Positions 42,172 to 50,739 of a DNA stretch of 64,000 nt are shown here, piece by piece. How positions within the stretch are numbered: the first letter of the stretch is position 1; every line of letters begins with the position of its first letter. The notes below the pieces were generated by a model. The model was not told the origin of the DNA, made no database searches, and saw nothing but the letters and a program-made list of their open reading frames with translations. Source of the stretch: Natrialba sp. SSL1 (GTDB lineage Archaea > Halobacteriota > Halobacteria > Halobacteriales > Natrialbaceae). The stretch covers positions 1-64,000 of the forward strand of contig NZ_MASN01000035.1 of the NCBI RefSeq assembly GCF_001861355.1, given 5' to 3'. Made by a program: the position numbers and the translations under genes.

Positions 42172-43494
42172 ATGAAGTACAGTCCACGCTACCGACTTTT
42201 CCCAGACGAAGCACAACGGGAGGCGATGGACTGGCAACGCGACACCGTACGACAACTCTACAACCACGCGCTCAGAGAATTCAACCAGATTCCTGAAGAC
42301 ACAGGCACGCTCCGGCAGCGCGTCTGGATGGTTCGCGACACCATCCCCGCGCTGAAAGACTGGTGGACCGACCTGAACAAGGTGTACTCTACCGTCTTGC
42401 AGAAAGCCGTCGAACGCATCCGCGACAACATCAACAACCTCGGAAAATTGAAAGAACACGGGTACGACGTAGGGTCGTTGAACTGGAAGTCACCACGGGA
42501 ATTCAGGAGTTTCACATACCGTCAATCGGGCTTCGAACTTGACAAGAAGAGTGGCCCCGACGGACGCGGACTCCTGACGCTCAAGAAACTCAAAGGCGAA
42601 ACCCGTAAGATTCCGGTTCGCTTGCACCGTGACCTCCCAGCCCACGACGCCATCAAAGAAGTCACGGTGAAGAAAGATGCGACGGGCGCGTGGTATGCGT
42701 CATTCACCATCGATACCAACGCCCCCACGAAACCCGAACCCGAAGACATCGACGCCGAAGACACGGTGGGGCTCGACCTTGGCGTTCTCAACTTCATCCA
42801 CGACTCGGATGGACGGTCAGTTGACCGCCTCGACTTGTCATGTGACCGCAAGCGACTCGAACGAGAGCAACGGTCACTGTCACGAAAACAAGAAGGATCG
42901 AATAACTGGGAGAACCAGCGTCGTCGGGTCGCTGAAATCCATCAACGTATGTCTAACAAGAAGCGAGACTTCAAGCATAAACTCGCGCACTTCTACACCA
43001 CCGAGTACGACGCCGTGTTCGTCGAAGACTTGAACGTGAAAGTGATGCTTGAATCCTCGCAGAACGCCCGAAACAAAGCCGAGGTCGGGTGGCGCAACTT
43101 CCTCACCATGCTTGAACACCACGGTGACAAGAACGGATGTCACGTCGTGGAAGTGAAAGCGCGAGGCACCACGAAGGACTGCGCTGAGTGCGGTGTGGAA
43201 ACCGCGAAACCGCTGTGGGTGCGCGAGCATTCCTGCCCGTCGTGTGGGTTCGAACTCGACCGGGACTGGAATGCTGCCCTCAACATCCAGCAACGGGGCT
43301 GGACTCGACTAGGAGTGGTTCACTCCGAAGTTACGCCTGCGGAGACTGCGACCGTCCTCAGAACTGAAGGTTCTGATGGGCCGCACGAGAACTCCGTTCT
43401 TGTGGACGCTGTGGATACGCTTTCCGTGTCTGCAAGTCGCGTCGTCGAAACAGGAAGCCCCTGCCTCAAGGAACGAGCGCAAGCGAGTGAGTAG
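42172..43494 (+). CDS. tnpB: TnpB RNA-guided nuclease, canonical catalytic site
   Basis: 440 residues, intact. RuvC-I TVGLDLGVLNF (D202), RuvC-II AVFVEDLNVK (E285), zinc ribbon CAEC...CPSC (337-358) and RuvC-III CGFELDRDWNAALNI (D365). The N-terminus KYSPRYRLFPDEAQREAM is the usual OrfB_IS605 start. All catalytic residues are present, so it should be an active guide-RNA-directed DNA nuclease. No tnpA is nearby, making this an IS1341-type element. The C-terminal coding region (RVVETGSPCLKERAQASE) overlaps the predicted guide RNA. It belongs to a different TnpB branch from the protein at 26 kb. Confidence 0.92.
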   Translation: MKYSPRYRLFPDEAQREAMDWQRDTVRQLYNHALREFNQIPEDTGTLRQRVWMVRDTIPALKDWWTDLNKVYSTVLQKAVERIRDNINNLGKLKEHGYDVGSLNWKSPREFRSFTYRQSGFELDKKSGPDGRGLLTLKKLKGETRKIPVRLHRDLPAHDAIKEVTVKKDATGAWYASFTIDTNAPTKPEPEDIDAEDTVGLDLGVLNFIHDSDGRSVDRLDLSCDRKRLEREQRSLSRKQEGSNNWENQRRRVAEIHQRMSNKKRDFKHKLAHFYTTEYDAVFVEDLNVKVMLESSQNARNKAEVGWRNFLTMLEHHGDKNGCHVVEVKARGTTKDCAECGVETAKPLWVREHSCPSCGFELDRDWNAALNIQQRGWTRLGVVHSEVTPAETATVLRTEGSDGPHENSVLVDAVDTLSVSASRVVETGSPCLKERAQASE

Positions 43495-43510
43495 GCAGGG
43501 GTAGTTCACC
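43455..43510 (+). ncRNA. right end and predicted omega-RNA 3' scaffold of tnpB
   Basis: CCCCTGCCT and AGGCAGGGG form a perfect 9-bp stem around CAAGGAACGAGCGCAAGCG-type inner repeats, spanning the tnpB stop codon. In IS605/IS1341 elements this region is transcribed as the guide RNA scaffold, with the guide read from flanking DNA just downstream (after TAGTTCAC). The exact end is inferred. Confidence 0.6.
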
Positions 43511-43563
43511 AGTTCTGGTAGTTCGTTTCCGAGGCGTTCCGCTACACGCGGTGTCCACTCTAA

Positions 43564-43917
43564 CTACACGCTCTCGTTCACCGCAGGCGCGTGCGTCTCG
43601 AGAAACGCCGTCACCTCGTCACCGCCAAGGAATCCATCCGCACGGCTCGCTACTTGCTCTCCCTCGTGAAACACCACGAGCTTCGGCACCGACCGAACGT
43701 CGAACCGCTCGATCAGTTCGGGATCGTCTCTCGGATTCAACACCCCGACGGGTACAGCCGTCGACCGCGCGACGTTGCCGAGTACCGGCTCCATCGCCTG
43801 ACACAGCGTGCACCCCTTCGTGTAGAACTCGACGAGACACGTTTCGTGACTTGCGACGAAGGACTCGAGTGCGTCGCCGTCGTCGAGATGGACTGGTGTT
43901 GGTGTGTGGTCGTCCAT
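43564..43917 (-). CDS. thioredoxin family protein
   Basis: 117 residues from the ATG at 43917. Thioredoxin fold with LVEFYTKGCTLCQAMEPVLG; the redox pair is C-T-L-C instead of the common CGPC, which should shift its redox potential. The cis-Pro loop is VRSVPKLVVFHEGEQV and the C-terminal GGDEVTAFLETHAP helix is complete. Cytoplasmic disulfide reductant. Single gene, divergent from glutamine synthetase. Confidence 0.88.
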   Translation of the reverse strand: MDDHTPTPVHLDDGDALESFVASHETCLVEFYTKGCTLCQAMEPVLGNVARSTAVPVGVLNPRDDPELIERFDVRSVPKLVVFHEGEQVASRADGFLGGDEVTAFLETHAPAVNESV

Positions 43918-44212
43918 ACTGGGACGAGGGGCCGACGTACGAAACAAGTGACGACTGGCTCGGTTGTCGGTGGTCTGTACCGGTGTTCGTGTGACACCAG
44001 TCTGAACCACGACCACGATCTGCCAACCATGTCTCACCCACCCATGACATACGTTCTTCCACTCGGGGTGCAATTGTTGCCACACGAGTATCGCACTCTT
44101 TACCCATGAGTGGTATGAGTGGACAATCGGTCACTATCTATGCGTTCTCAGTATATTCGCCCACAACAGTAGAGCTTTAGTAGTGGAAGTGGTTGTCTGA
44201 ATCGAGTAGAAG

Positions 44213-45568
44213 ATGACAGATGGGAACCTGACCTCAACGGAAGAATCGGTACTGGAGAAAATCGAGTCAGAGGATGTCGACTTCCTCCGACTGCAGTTTA
44301 CGGACATTCTGGGAACGGTCAAGAACGTCTCCGTTCCGGCCCGTCAGGCCGAGAAGGCGTTCACAGAGGGTATTTACTTCGACGGCTCCTCGATCGAGGG
44401 CTTCGTTCGCATTCAGGAGTCGGACATGCGCCTCAAGCCGGACCCGGACACGTTCGCGATTCTCCCGTGGCGCAACAACGAGGACAGCGCAGCAGCCCGG
44501 ATGATCTGTGACGTCTACGACACCTCGACGGGCGAACCGTTCGCTGGCGATCCACGCCGCGTGCTGAAGGATGCACTCGAGCGCGCCAAGGAGATGGGGT
44601 ACACGGTCAACGCCGCACCCGAGCCCGAGTTCTTCCTCTTCGAGGAGGACGAGGAAGGTCGCGCAACGACGAAGACTGGCGATCACGGCGGCTACTTCGA
44701 CCTCGCGCCGAAGGACCTCGCCAGTGACGTTCGCCGGGACATCATCTACGGCCTCGAGGACATGGGCTTCGAGATCGAAGCCAGCCACCACGAGGTCGCC
44801 CGCGGGCAGCACGAGATTAACTTCGAGTACGACGACGCGTTGACGACGGCCGACAACGTCGCCACCTTCCGGACGGTCGTTCGCGCGATTGCGGCCCAGC
44901 ACGACCTTCACGCGACGTTCATGCCGAAGCCGATCCCGAAGATCAACGGCTCGGGGATGCATACACACCTCTCGCTGTTCACCGAGGACGGCGAGAACGC
45001 CTTCCACGACGAGGACGACGAGTTCGACCTTTCGGACACTGCGCACTCGTTCCTCGCCGGCATCTTGGAGCACGCGCCGGCGATCACCGCCGTCTCGGAC
45101 CCGACGGTCAACAGCTACAAGCGCCTCGTGCCGGGCTACGAAGCGCCGGTGTACGTCGCCTGGTCCGACCGTAACCGCTCGGCGCTGATTCGCAAGCCGG
45201 CCGCACGCGTCCCGGCCGCCTCGCGCATCGAAGCCCGATTCCCCGACCCGTCGTGTAACCCGTACCTCGCGCTCGCCGCGCTCATCCAGGCTGGCCTCGA
45301 CGGCATCGAGAACGATCTCGACTGTCCCGACCCGGTTCGTGAGAACATCTACGAGTTCGACGAGCAGAAGCGCGAGGAGTACGGCATCGAGACGCTGCCG
45401 TCGAACCTCGGCGAAGCCGTCGATGCACTGGAGGAGGACGAAGTTATCTACAGTGCGCTCGGCGAGCACGTCGGACCGAAGTTCGTCGAGGCGAAGCGCC
45501 AGGAGTTCGAGGAGTACCTGATCGACGTCTCCCAGTGGGAACTCGACCGCTACCTCGAGACGTTCTGA
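44213..45568 (+). CDS. glnA: glutamine synthetase, type I
   Basis: 451 residues, full length. [19 protein letters not shown] and [19 protein letters not shown] at the N-domain; catalytic blocks [75 protein letters not shown] and [25 protein letters not shown]. It makes glutamine from glutamate, ammonia and ATP as a dodecamer; haloarchaeal enzymes are controlled by PII proteins, but no glnK or amtB gene is adjacent. Starts 295 bp from the divergent thioredoxin gene. Confidence 0.95.
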   Translation: MTDGNLTSTEESVLEKIESEDVDFLRLQFTDILGTVKNVSVPARQAEKAFTEGIYFDGSSIEGFVRIQESDMRLKPDPDTFAILPWRNNEDSAAARMICDVYDTSTGEPFAGDPRRVLKDALERAKEMGYTVNAAPEPEFFLFEEDEEGRATTKTGDHGGYFDLAPKDLASDVRRDIIYGLEDMGFEIEASHHEVARGQHEINFEYDDALTTADNVATFRTVVRAIAAQHDLHATFMPKPIPKINGSGMHTHLSLFTEDGENAFHDEDDEFDLSDTAHSFLAGILEHAPAITAVSDPTVNSYKRLVPGYEAPVYVAWSDRNRSALIRKPAARVPAASRIEARFPDPSCNPYLALAALIQAGLDGIENDLDCPDPVRENIYEFDEQKREEYGIETLPSNLGEAVDALEEDEVIYSALGEHVGPKFVEAKRQEFEEYLIDVSQWELDRYLETF

Positions 45569-45731
45569 GTCGCTCCCGGTGGCCTGATTCCGAGGTATCG
45601 CCTCTGCTCTGTGGCGTTCGGCTCTGCGACCATCGATCTAATTTTTCCTTTCGAACCAAAACCGTGCTGTGACCGAGTCGAGACCGGAGACTGTTTCGGG
45701 CTCGTCCTCCCAGCATCGGTGAGACCAAATC

Positions 45732-46088
45732 GTGACTGAACGCGACCCCACTCCCCCGCAGCCGCCGGCAGCACTCGACGATGAACTCGTCGAGGCACTC
45801 GAGTCCCACGACAGCGAGACGTTGCTGTCGGTCGCAGAGTATGTGCTGTCGCTCGCCGAGTGGAAGGAATCGGCAACTGCTGCTGAGGTGTCTTCGTCCT
45901 CGCCCTCGTCTCCGTCTCGGTCTCAGTCTCAGCACCCGTCGCCGGAGTCGTCCTCGGAGTCACCGCCGTCCGTTCCGGATCATGCAGCCGTCTCTGTGGT
46001 CGAGATTGCGGGCGAGCGATACCGCTACTATCAGTGGCGCGAGGAGGACGAAATCAAGTCGGAAACCGTCCGACTTCCGGACGAGTAG
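45732..46088 (+). CDS. hypothetical haloarchaeal protein with Ser/Pro-rich middle
   Basis: 118 residues from a GTG. A helical N-terminus (LDDELVEALESHDSETLLSVAEYVLSLAEWKES), a 35-residue Ser/Pro/Gln linker, then a beta-like end VSVVEIAGERYRYYQWREEDEIKSETVRLPDE that recalls DUF6788-type domains. Follows glnA by 163 bp on the same strand. Function unknown. Confidence 0.6.
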   Translation: MTERDPTPPQPPAALDDELVEALESHDSETLLSVAEYVLSLAEWKESATAAEVSSSSPSSPSRSQSQHPSPESSSESPPSVPDHAAVSVVEIAGERYRYYQWREEDEIKSETVRLPDE

Positions 46089-46259
46089 CCGGATATGTGG
46101 CTGTGGACCGGGAGTCGGTACATGCGGTTTACTGTAAGTCACTTCCGGCGCAACCGCGACCCGGGCGGCGATTGCAGCGGTGGACTCGCTGCACTCCCCC
46201 ACCGAAACTCGTCTCACACGGTTCGACTCACCGCCGGGAAATCAGTACAGCAATCCGTC

Positions 46260-46994
46260 TCAGGCCTCGCCGTACACCGGCACCGCCGCTCCGCTCGTAG
46301 CTGTCGCCCCATCGCTGCAAAGAACCGCCATCATCGTCGCGATTTCACCGGGGTCGACCCACGAGTCGTGATCAGCGTCGGCCATCATCTCCCGATTCAT
46401 CGGCGTGTCGATCACGCTCGGAAGCACGCAGTTCGCCCGAACGGTACCCCGATTCTCCGCTGCGAGCGTCTCGGTGAGCAGTTTGATCCCCGCTTTCGTG
46501 ATCCGATAGGGACCGTCGCCCTCGCCGCCCTCGAGTGCCGCGCGAGCGCTGACGCTGACGATCGAGCCCTCGCTGTCCTGCAGGTGTGGGAGCGCATATT
46601 TCGACATGAGGAACGCCGATTTCAGGTTCACGTCGAGCAGTAGTTCGAACTCGTCGAGATCGGTGTCCTCGATGGGGTCGCCGCCGCGCCAGGTGCCGGC
46701 AATGTTCAGCAGGTGATCGATTCGGCCGTGGTCGTCGACGATCTGTGCAATCACGGCGGAAACGTCCGCCTCGTCGGTCAGGTCTGCCTCGTAGAACGTT
46801 AGATCCGCCGTTTCGGATGGCTCCTGCTCGAGTAGGCTGTCCTCGTCGTCAGGTGTGACGATATCGACTGCACAGACGGTCGCGCCGTCTGCTCGGAATC
46901 GATCGACGGCGGCGCTTCCGAGGGCACCGCTCGCACCGGTGACGATTGCGACGCTCTCCGTAAAGTCGAAGTCGGCAGTGTGTTGTGGCGACAT
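46260..46994 (-). CDS. SDR family NAD(P)-dependent oxidoreductase
   Basis: 244 residues from the ATG at 46994. Classical SDR: cofactor loop VTGASGALGSAAVDRF, acidic AVDIVTPDD after strand 2 (favouring NAD), LLNIAGTWRG, catalytic SVSARAALEGGEGDGPYRITKAG with Ser, Tyr and Lys, and PSVIDTPMNREM. It reduces or oxidises an alcohol/ketone; substrate unknown. 82 bp downstream of a response-regulator gene on the same strand. Confidence 0.9.
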   Translation of the reverse strand: MSPQHTADFDFTESVAIVTGASGALGSAAVDRFRADGATVCAVDIVTPDDEDSLLEQEPSETADLTFYEADLTDEADVSAVIAQIVDDHGRIDHLLNIAGTWRGGDPIEDTDLDEFELLLDVNLKSAFLMSKYALPHLQDSEGSIVSVSARAALEGGEGDGPYRITKAGIKLLTETLAAENRGTVRANCVLPSVIDTPMNREMMADADHDSWVDPGEIATMMAVLCSDGATATSGAAVPVYGEA

Positions 46995-47076
46995 AGTCGG
47001 ACCTCCAACGAGTGCCCCAATCAATCTAGGTGGCGGTCCGGTTCGAGTGGCTCGATCACTCCCGCCCTCTCGATGC

Positions 47077-47532
47077 CTACTCCGACGGAGACGCTGGCGG
47101 CAACAGCACATGCCCGAACCAGAACTCCGCGACTGCCTCCGCAAGCGAGTGAAACGCAGCCGGCTCTGTGGGCTTGGTCAGATACGCGTTCGCGGCCAGT
47201 TCGTAACTGCGTTGAATATCCTCGTTCGTGTCGGAACTCGTTAGCACGATCACTGGCATTCGAACCAGAGACGCATCCTCGCGGATCGTCTCGAGGAACG
47301 CATGGCCGTCAACGCTCGGCAAACTGAGATCGAGCAACACGAGCGCGGGTAACTCGACGTGTTCATCGGCCAGTCGGTCGGAGAGTTCCTCGAGTGCAGC
47401 CTCGCCGTCAGCGACGACCGTAAACGTCAGTTCGACGGGCAACTGCTCGAAGGCGTCGCGAATGTGGTCTCTATCCGTCGGATCGTCTTCGACCAGGAGG
47501 ATGTCGAACGGTTCCGTCCGTCGGCTACTCAT
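47077..47532 (-). CDS. response regulator receiver protein (Rcp1-like)
   Basis: 151 residues from the ATG at 47532. A stand-alone receiver with LLVEDDPTDRDHIRDAF (acidic pocket), phosphoacceptor Asp in LVLLDLSLPSVDGHAFLE, VIVLTSSDTNEDI (Thr/Ser) and AYLTKPTEPAAF (Lys). Unlike the receiver at 34.9 kb, its site is intact. The longer alpha4 region fits the Rcp1 phytochrome-response type common in haloarchaea. No output domain. Confidence 0.88.
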   Translation of the reverse strand: MSSRRTEPFDILLVEDDPTDRDHIRDAFEQLPVELTFTVVADGEAALEELSDRLADEHVELPALVLLDLSLPSVDGHAFLETIREDASLVRMPVIVLTSSDTNEDIQRSYELAANAYLTKPTEPAAFHSLAEAVAEFWFGHVLLPPASPSE

Positions 47533-47816
47533 TGTAGCCACCGTTGCCTCGGGGACGTTGCTACTCGTCGACGACACATCGCTGGAAACACGTGACAGTC
47601 GATTCTCAACGGACCACTTTAAGCATAGATGCTAAACGCTTTGGGTGACCGACTGTTTGCGATAGATCGAACAGTTTTCCACCCGTGAGGGTCGCACATG
47701 TCTGCATTACCACGCTCACACCGGTGACTCACCGATGTCCCGCTTGCAGACAGGTACGCACGGCACTCCACCTCGGACGTGACACTGAAGCCACTGGCCA
47801 CCGTCAACCGGATCGA

Positions 47817-48476
47817 ATGCGACTGATCGCCCACCGCGGCTTCGCCGCGACGGCTCCGGAGAACACCATCGCCGCCATCCAGTCCGCCGCTGAGTACGCT
47901 GACGCCGTCGAATTCGACGTTCGACGCTGCGGCTCGGGCGAACTCGTCGTCATCCACGACGAGACGATCGAGCGCGTCACCGGCGGCATCGCCACCGTCG
48001 CAGAGAGCAGCCTTTCGGACCTCAAAACCCACACCGTACTCGAGTCCGGCGAGCAAATTCCGACACTCGAGGAGATGCTCGAGGCCGTCCCGCCCGGCGT
48101 TGAGATCAACCTCGAGATGAAGGAACTGGGGATTGCGGCGGACGTGCTCGATGCACTCGAGGGCGTCGAGAACCGCGTGGTGACGACGTCGTTTCTCGCG
48201 CCGGAATTGCGGACGATCCGCGAGTTGGATTCGAGCCAGCCGACGGGGTTGCTCGTCAGTCGGCGACTCGAGACGCCGGTGACGTCGGCGGTCGAACTCG
48301 ACTGTGACGTGATCGGGGCGAACTACTGGCGCTGTTTGACGACGCAGTTGGTGCCGCGAGCGAAGACGGTGGATCTCGAGGTCCACGCGTGGTCGATCGA
48401 GCGGCGACTGACGGCGCTGGTGCTCGGGCTCCGGGGTGTCGACTGTATTTCGGCGGATCGGCCGATTCGAATTTGA
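47817..48476 (+). CDS. glycerophosphodiester phosphodiesterase
   Basis: 219 residues from the ATG at 47817. GDPD family signatures: MRLIAHRGFAATAPENTIAAI (catalytic His-Arg and Glu), VEFDVRRCGSGELVVIHDETIER (metal Glu/Asp and second His), and INLEMKELG. It hydrolyses glycerophosphodiesters to sn-glycerol phosphate and an alcohol. Somewhat shorter than the usual 240-250 residues but complete in motifs. A 23-bp imperfect tandem repeat straddles its stop codon. Confidence 0.9.
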   Translation: MRLIAHRGFAATAPENTIAAIQSAAEYADAVEFDVRRCGSGELVVIHDETIERVTGGIATVAESSLSDLKTHTVLESGEQIPTLEEMLEAVPPGVEINLEMKELGIAADVLDALEGVENRVVTTSFLAPELRTIRELDSSQPTGLLVSRRLETPVTSAVELDCDVIGANYWRCLTTQLVPRAKTVDLEVHAWSIERRLTALVLGLRGVDCISADRPIRI

Positions 48477-48513
48477 CAGCCGCTGGTAATCGAGTTTGAC
48501 AGCCGTTAGTAGT
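48468..48513 (+). repeat. 23-bp imperfect tandem duplication across a stop codon
   Basis: 48468-48490 and 48491-48513 match at 19 of 23 positions around the shared core TTTGACAGCCG; the TGA of the first copy is the stop of the GDPD gene. Same type of event as at 39559-39620. Confidence 0.7.
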
Positions 48514-48763
48514 AGCCCCTCTTTGTTCAGAGTGAAATCGTGGAAACCGCGGTGAATACAGGGTTCCCGGTTACTGAGTCGGTTATCGGTCTGTCCGAAT
48601 TGTGCCAAGAGTCGCCTGCGGCATCCAGAGCGTGTATACAGCAGAACGGTTTCAAAACAGGTGCTGGTTCAGCCTCTCAGGAGCGGGTTGGCGTTGTACA
48701 GGGTAGTCACTCACGGAGAGTCCGGGCTATACGATTATCGTGTGCTAACCCGTACCATTTCTC

Positions 48764-49582
48764 ATGGGTGCAACGCTCGATGACATCGAATTCCTCGTTA
48801 GTTCGACCCACCGCGTCGGCGTACTCGACGCACTGACCAGCGGTCCGTGTGACCGGGACGAACTCCGTACCGCGACAGGAGCGTCTTCTCCGACCATGGG
48901 TCGAGTTCTCACCGACTTCCAGGACCGCCACTGGATCGAACGAGATGGGAACACGTACCGGCTAACCGAGTTGGGCGAGTTCGTGGCCGGTCGACTCGAG
49001 GACTTTACGGACGCGATAACGTATCAGCGGCGACTTCGAGAGGTCTGGCCGTGGTTACCGCACGAGATCAACGGGTTTACTATCGAGTTGTTCACCGACG
49101 TGGTGGTCTCCCAGCCAGGGCCCGGGTACCCCTACAAGCCGGTCGAACGTCTCACGGAACTCATAACAACGACGGGAACGATGCGCGGATTCGGCATGGC
49201 GCTGCTCAAATCGGGGAATCTGGAGCCGTTCTTCGACCACGTTCTGGATGGCCTGCAGTGTGAATATATCTATCCACCCGACGTTTTCGAGGCGCTCCTC
49301 TCGTGGGACGAAGAAACAGTCGTGGAGACGGCGACGCGCGCCAACTACACGGTCTTGTTACACGATGATCTGCCGCTCGACGACCGGTGTGGAATCAGCC
49401 TCTTCGATGACCGGGTCAGCATCTGCTGTTACGACACGGAAACGGGGGCGTTACAGTCACTCGTCGACACTGAGAGCGACGAGATGCGTGCGTGGGCGGA
49501 GTCGTACTATGAACAGTTCCGAGCTGAAGCTCGACCGCTCGACGACGCAACTGACCTCCTCTCGGCCGAATCGATCCGATGA
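48764..49582 (+). CDS. wHTH regulator with FilR1-type middle domain
   Basis: 272 residues. The N-terminal winged helix (about 8-85) contains FLVSSTHRVGVLDALTSGPCDRDELRTATGASSPTMGRVLTDF. The rest matches the layout of archaeal FilR1/DUF1724 regulators (FTDVVVSQPGPGYPYKPVERL ... YTVLLHDDLPLDDRCGISLFDDRVSICCYD). These proteins respond to unknown metabolites. A 14-bp perfect palindrome lies 48 bp downstream, just before the next gene's TATA box, and is a good candidate operator for it. Confidence 0.82.
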   Translation: MGATLDDIEFLVSSTHRVGVLDALTSGPCDRDELRTATGASSPTMGRVLTDFQDRHWIERDGNTYRLTELGEFVAGRLEDFTDAITYQRRLREVWPWLPHEINGFTIELFTDVVVSQPGPGYPYKPVERLTELITTTGTMRGFGMALLKSGNLEPFFDHVLDGLQCEYIYPPDVFEALLSWDEETVVETATRANYTVLLHDDLPLDDRCGISLFDDRVSICCYDTETGALQSLVDTESDEMRAWAESYYEQFRAEARPLDDATDLLSAESIR

Positions 49583-49621
49583 CCGACACTCCCCAACGCA
49601 GATCGTCCTCGCCAGCGGTGC

Positions 49622-49656
49622 TTTCACGCCGTGAAATATTTCACTAGGCATTTATA
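49622..49656 (+). promoter_or_regulatory. palindromic operator and TATA box of the methyltransferase gene
   Basis: TTTCAC (49623-49628) is followed after GCC by GTGAAATATTTCAC (49631-49644), giving three half-sites in alternating orientation. TTTATA (49651-49656) begins 6 nt later, and the ATG is at 49696. A protein bound to these repeats would sit over the BRE/TATA region and repress. Confidence 0.55.
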
Positions 49657-49695
49657 CATCCGCTCAGGGCGTCCCTGCAGTCGTGGTGAGAGGCC

Positions 49696-50523
49696 ATGAG
49701 CAACCAGACACGTCAATCGGCCGGCTGGCAGATCGAACAGAGCGCTTCCGAGGCCTACGAACAGTATCTCGTGCCAGCGATGTTTGCGCCGTGGGCGGAT
49801 CGACTGATCGAGACCGGCGAGATAGGCGAGGGAGATCGAGTCCTGGACGTTGCCTGCGGGACCGGCATCGTAGCGCGTCGTGCCGCATCCCGGGTCGGGA
49901 CGACTGGATCCGTTGTAGGGCTCGATATCAACGACGGAATGCTCACAGTGGCGGCGGAAACCGCTACCGAGGCCCGCCCGCAGATCGAGTGGCGACAGGG
50001 CGACGCAACTGCGCTTCCGTTCTCCGACGAGGAGTTCGACGTCGTCTGCTGTCAACAGGCTCTCCAGTTCTTCGACGACCCCGTCGCCGCAGTGGAAGAG
50101 ATGCATCGGGTTCTCGCGCCGGAGGGACGCGTGGCACTGAGCGTCTGGCGACCGCTCGACTACCAGCCCGCGTACGTCGTGCTGGCCGACGCTCTAGAGC
50201 AGTACGTCGGCGAGGAAGCCGGGGGTATGATGCGCTCTCCGTTCCCAGCGTGGGACGGTGAAGACCTCCGGACACTCGTTCAAGACGGGGGGTTCGACGA
50301 GGTCTCGGTCACCATCGAGATCGGTTCCGTGCGCTACCCGTCGACCTCGGAGTTCGTTCGCCGCGAGGCGGCTAGCTCGCCGCTCGCCGAATCGATCGCA
50401 GCCCTCGACCGAGCGGTGCGGGACGAACTGATTCACGAGGTCACGGATGCGTTGCACGTGTACAGCGACGACGAAGGAGTAGCCTCACCAATGGAATCGT
50501 ACGTCGTCACCGCGGGTAAGTAG
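49696..50523 (+). CDS. class I SAM-dependent methyltransferase (UbiE/COQ5-like)
   Basis: 275 residues. Motif I VLDVACGTGIVARRAASRVG, acidic loop VVGLDINDGMLTVA, motif II RQGDATALPFSDEEFDVVCCQQALQFF and motif III EMHRVLAPEGRVALSVWRP. The N-terminal GWQIEQSASEAYEQYLVPAMFAPWAD is common in small-molecule methyltransferases of this group. The substrate cannot be told. It is directly after the FilR1-type regulator gene, with palindromic sites at its promoter. Confidence 0.9.
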   Translation: MSNQTRQSAGWQIEQSASEAYEQYLVPAMFAPWADRLIETGEIGEGDRVLDVACGTGIVARRAASRVGTTGSVVGLDINDGMLTVAAETATEARPQIEWRQGDATALPFSDEEFDVVCCQQALQFFDDPVAAVEEMHRVLAPEGRVALSVWRPLDYQPAYVVLADALEQYVGEEAGGMMRSPFPAWDGEDLRTLVQDGGFDEVSVTIEIGSVRYPSTSEFVRREAASSPLAESIAALDRAVRDELIHEVTDALHVYSDDEGVASPMESYVVTAGK

Positions 50524-50739
50524 CAGAGCGGACAACGTCTCCTTTCGAGAGGAACGCTCCGGACTCAGCACAACGGCGCTCGTGCCGAACCGCGCTGCCC
50601 TCGTGCGATCAGGTGTGCAGTGACTTGCAGTGGCGACTATCACAGATGACTCTGCTCCGCGGAGTACCGTGTACCAGTGTGGAGACCACCGAGACCACCG
50701 AACGGTTGAGGGCGATGGATCACGAAGCGACGACTATTC

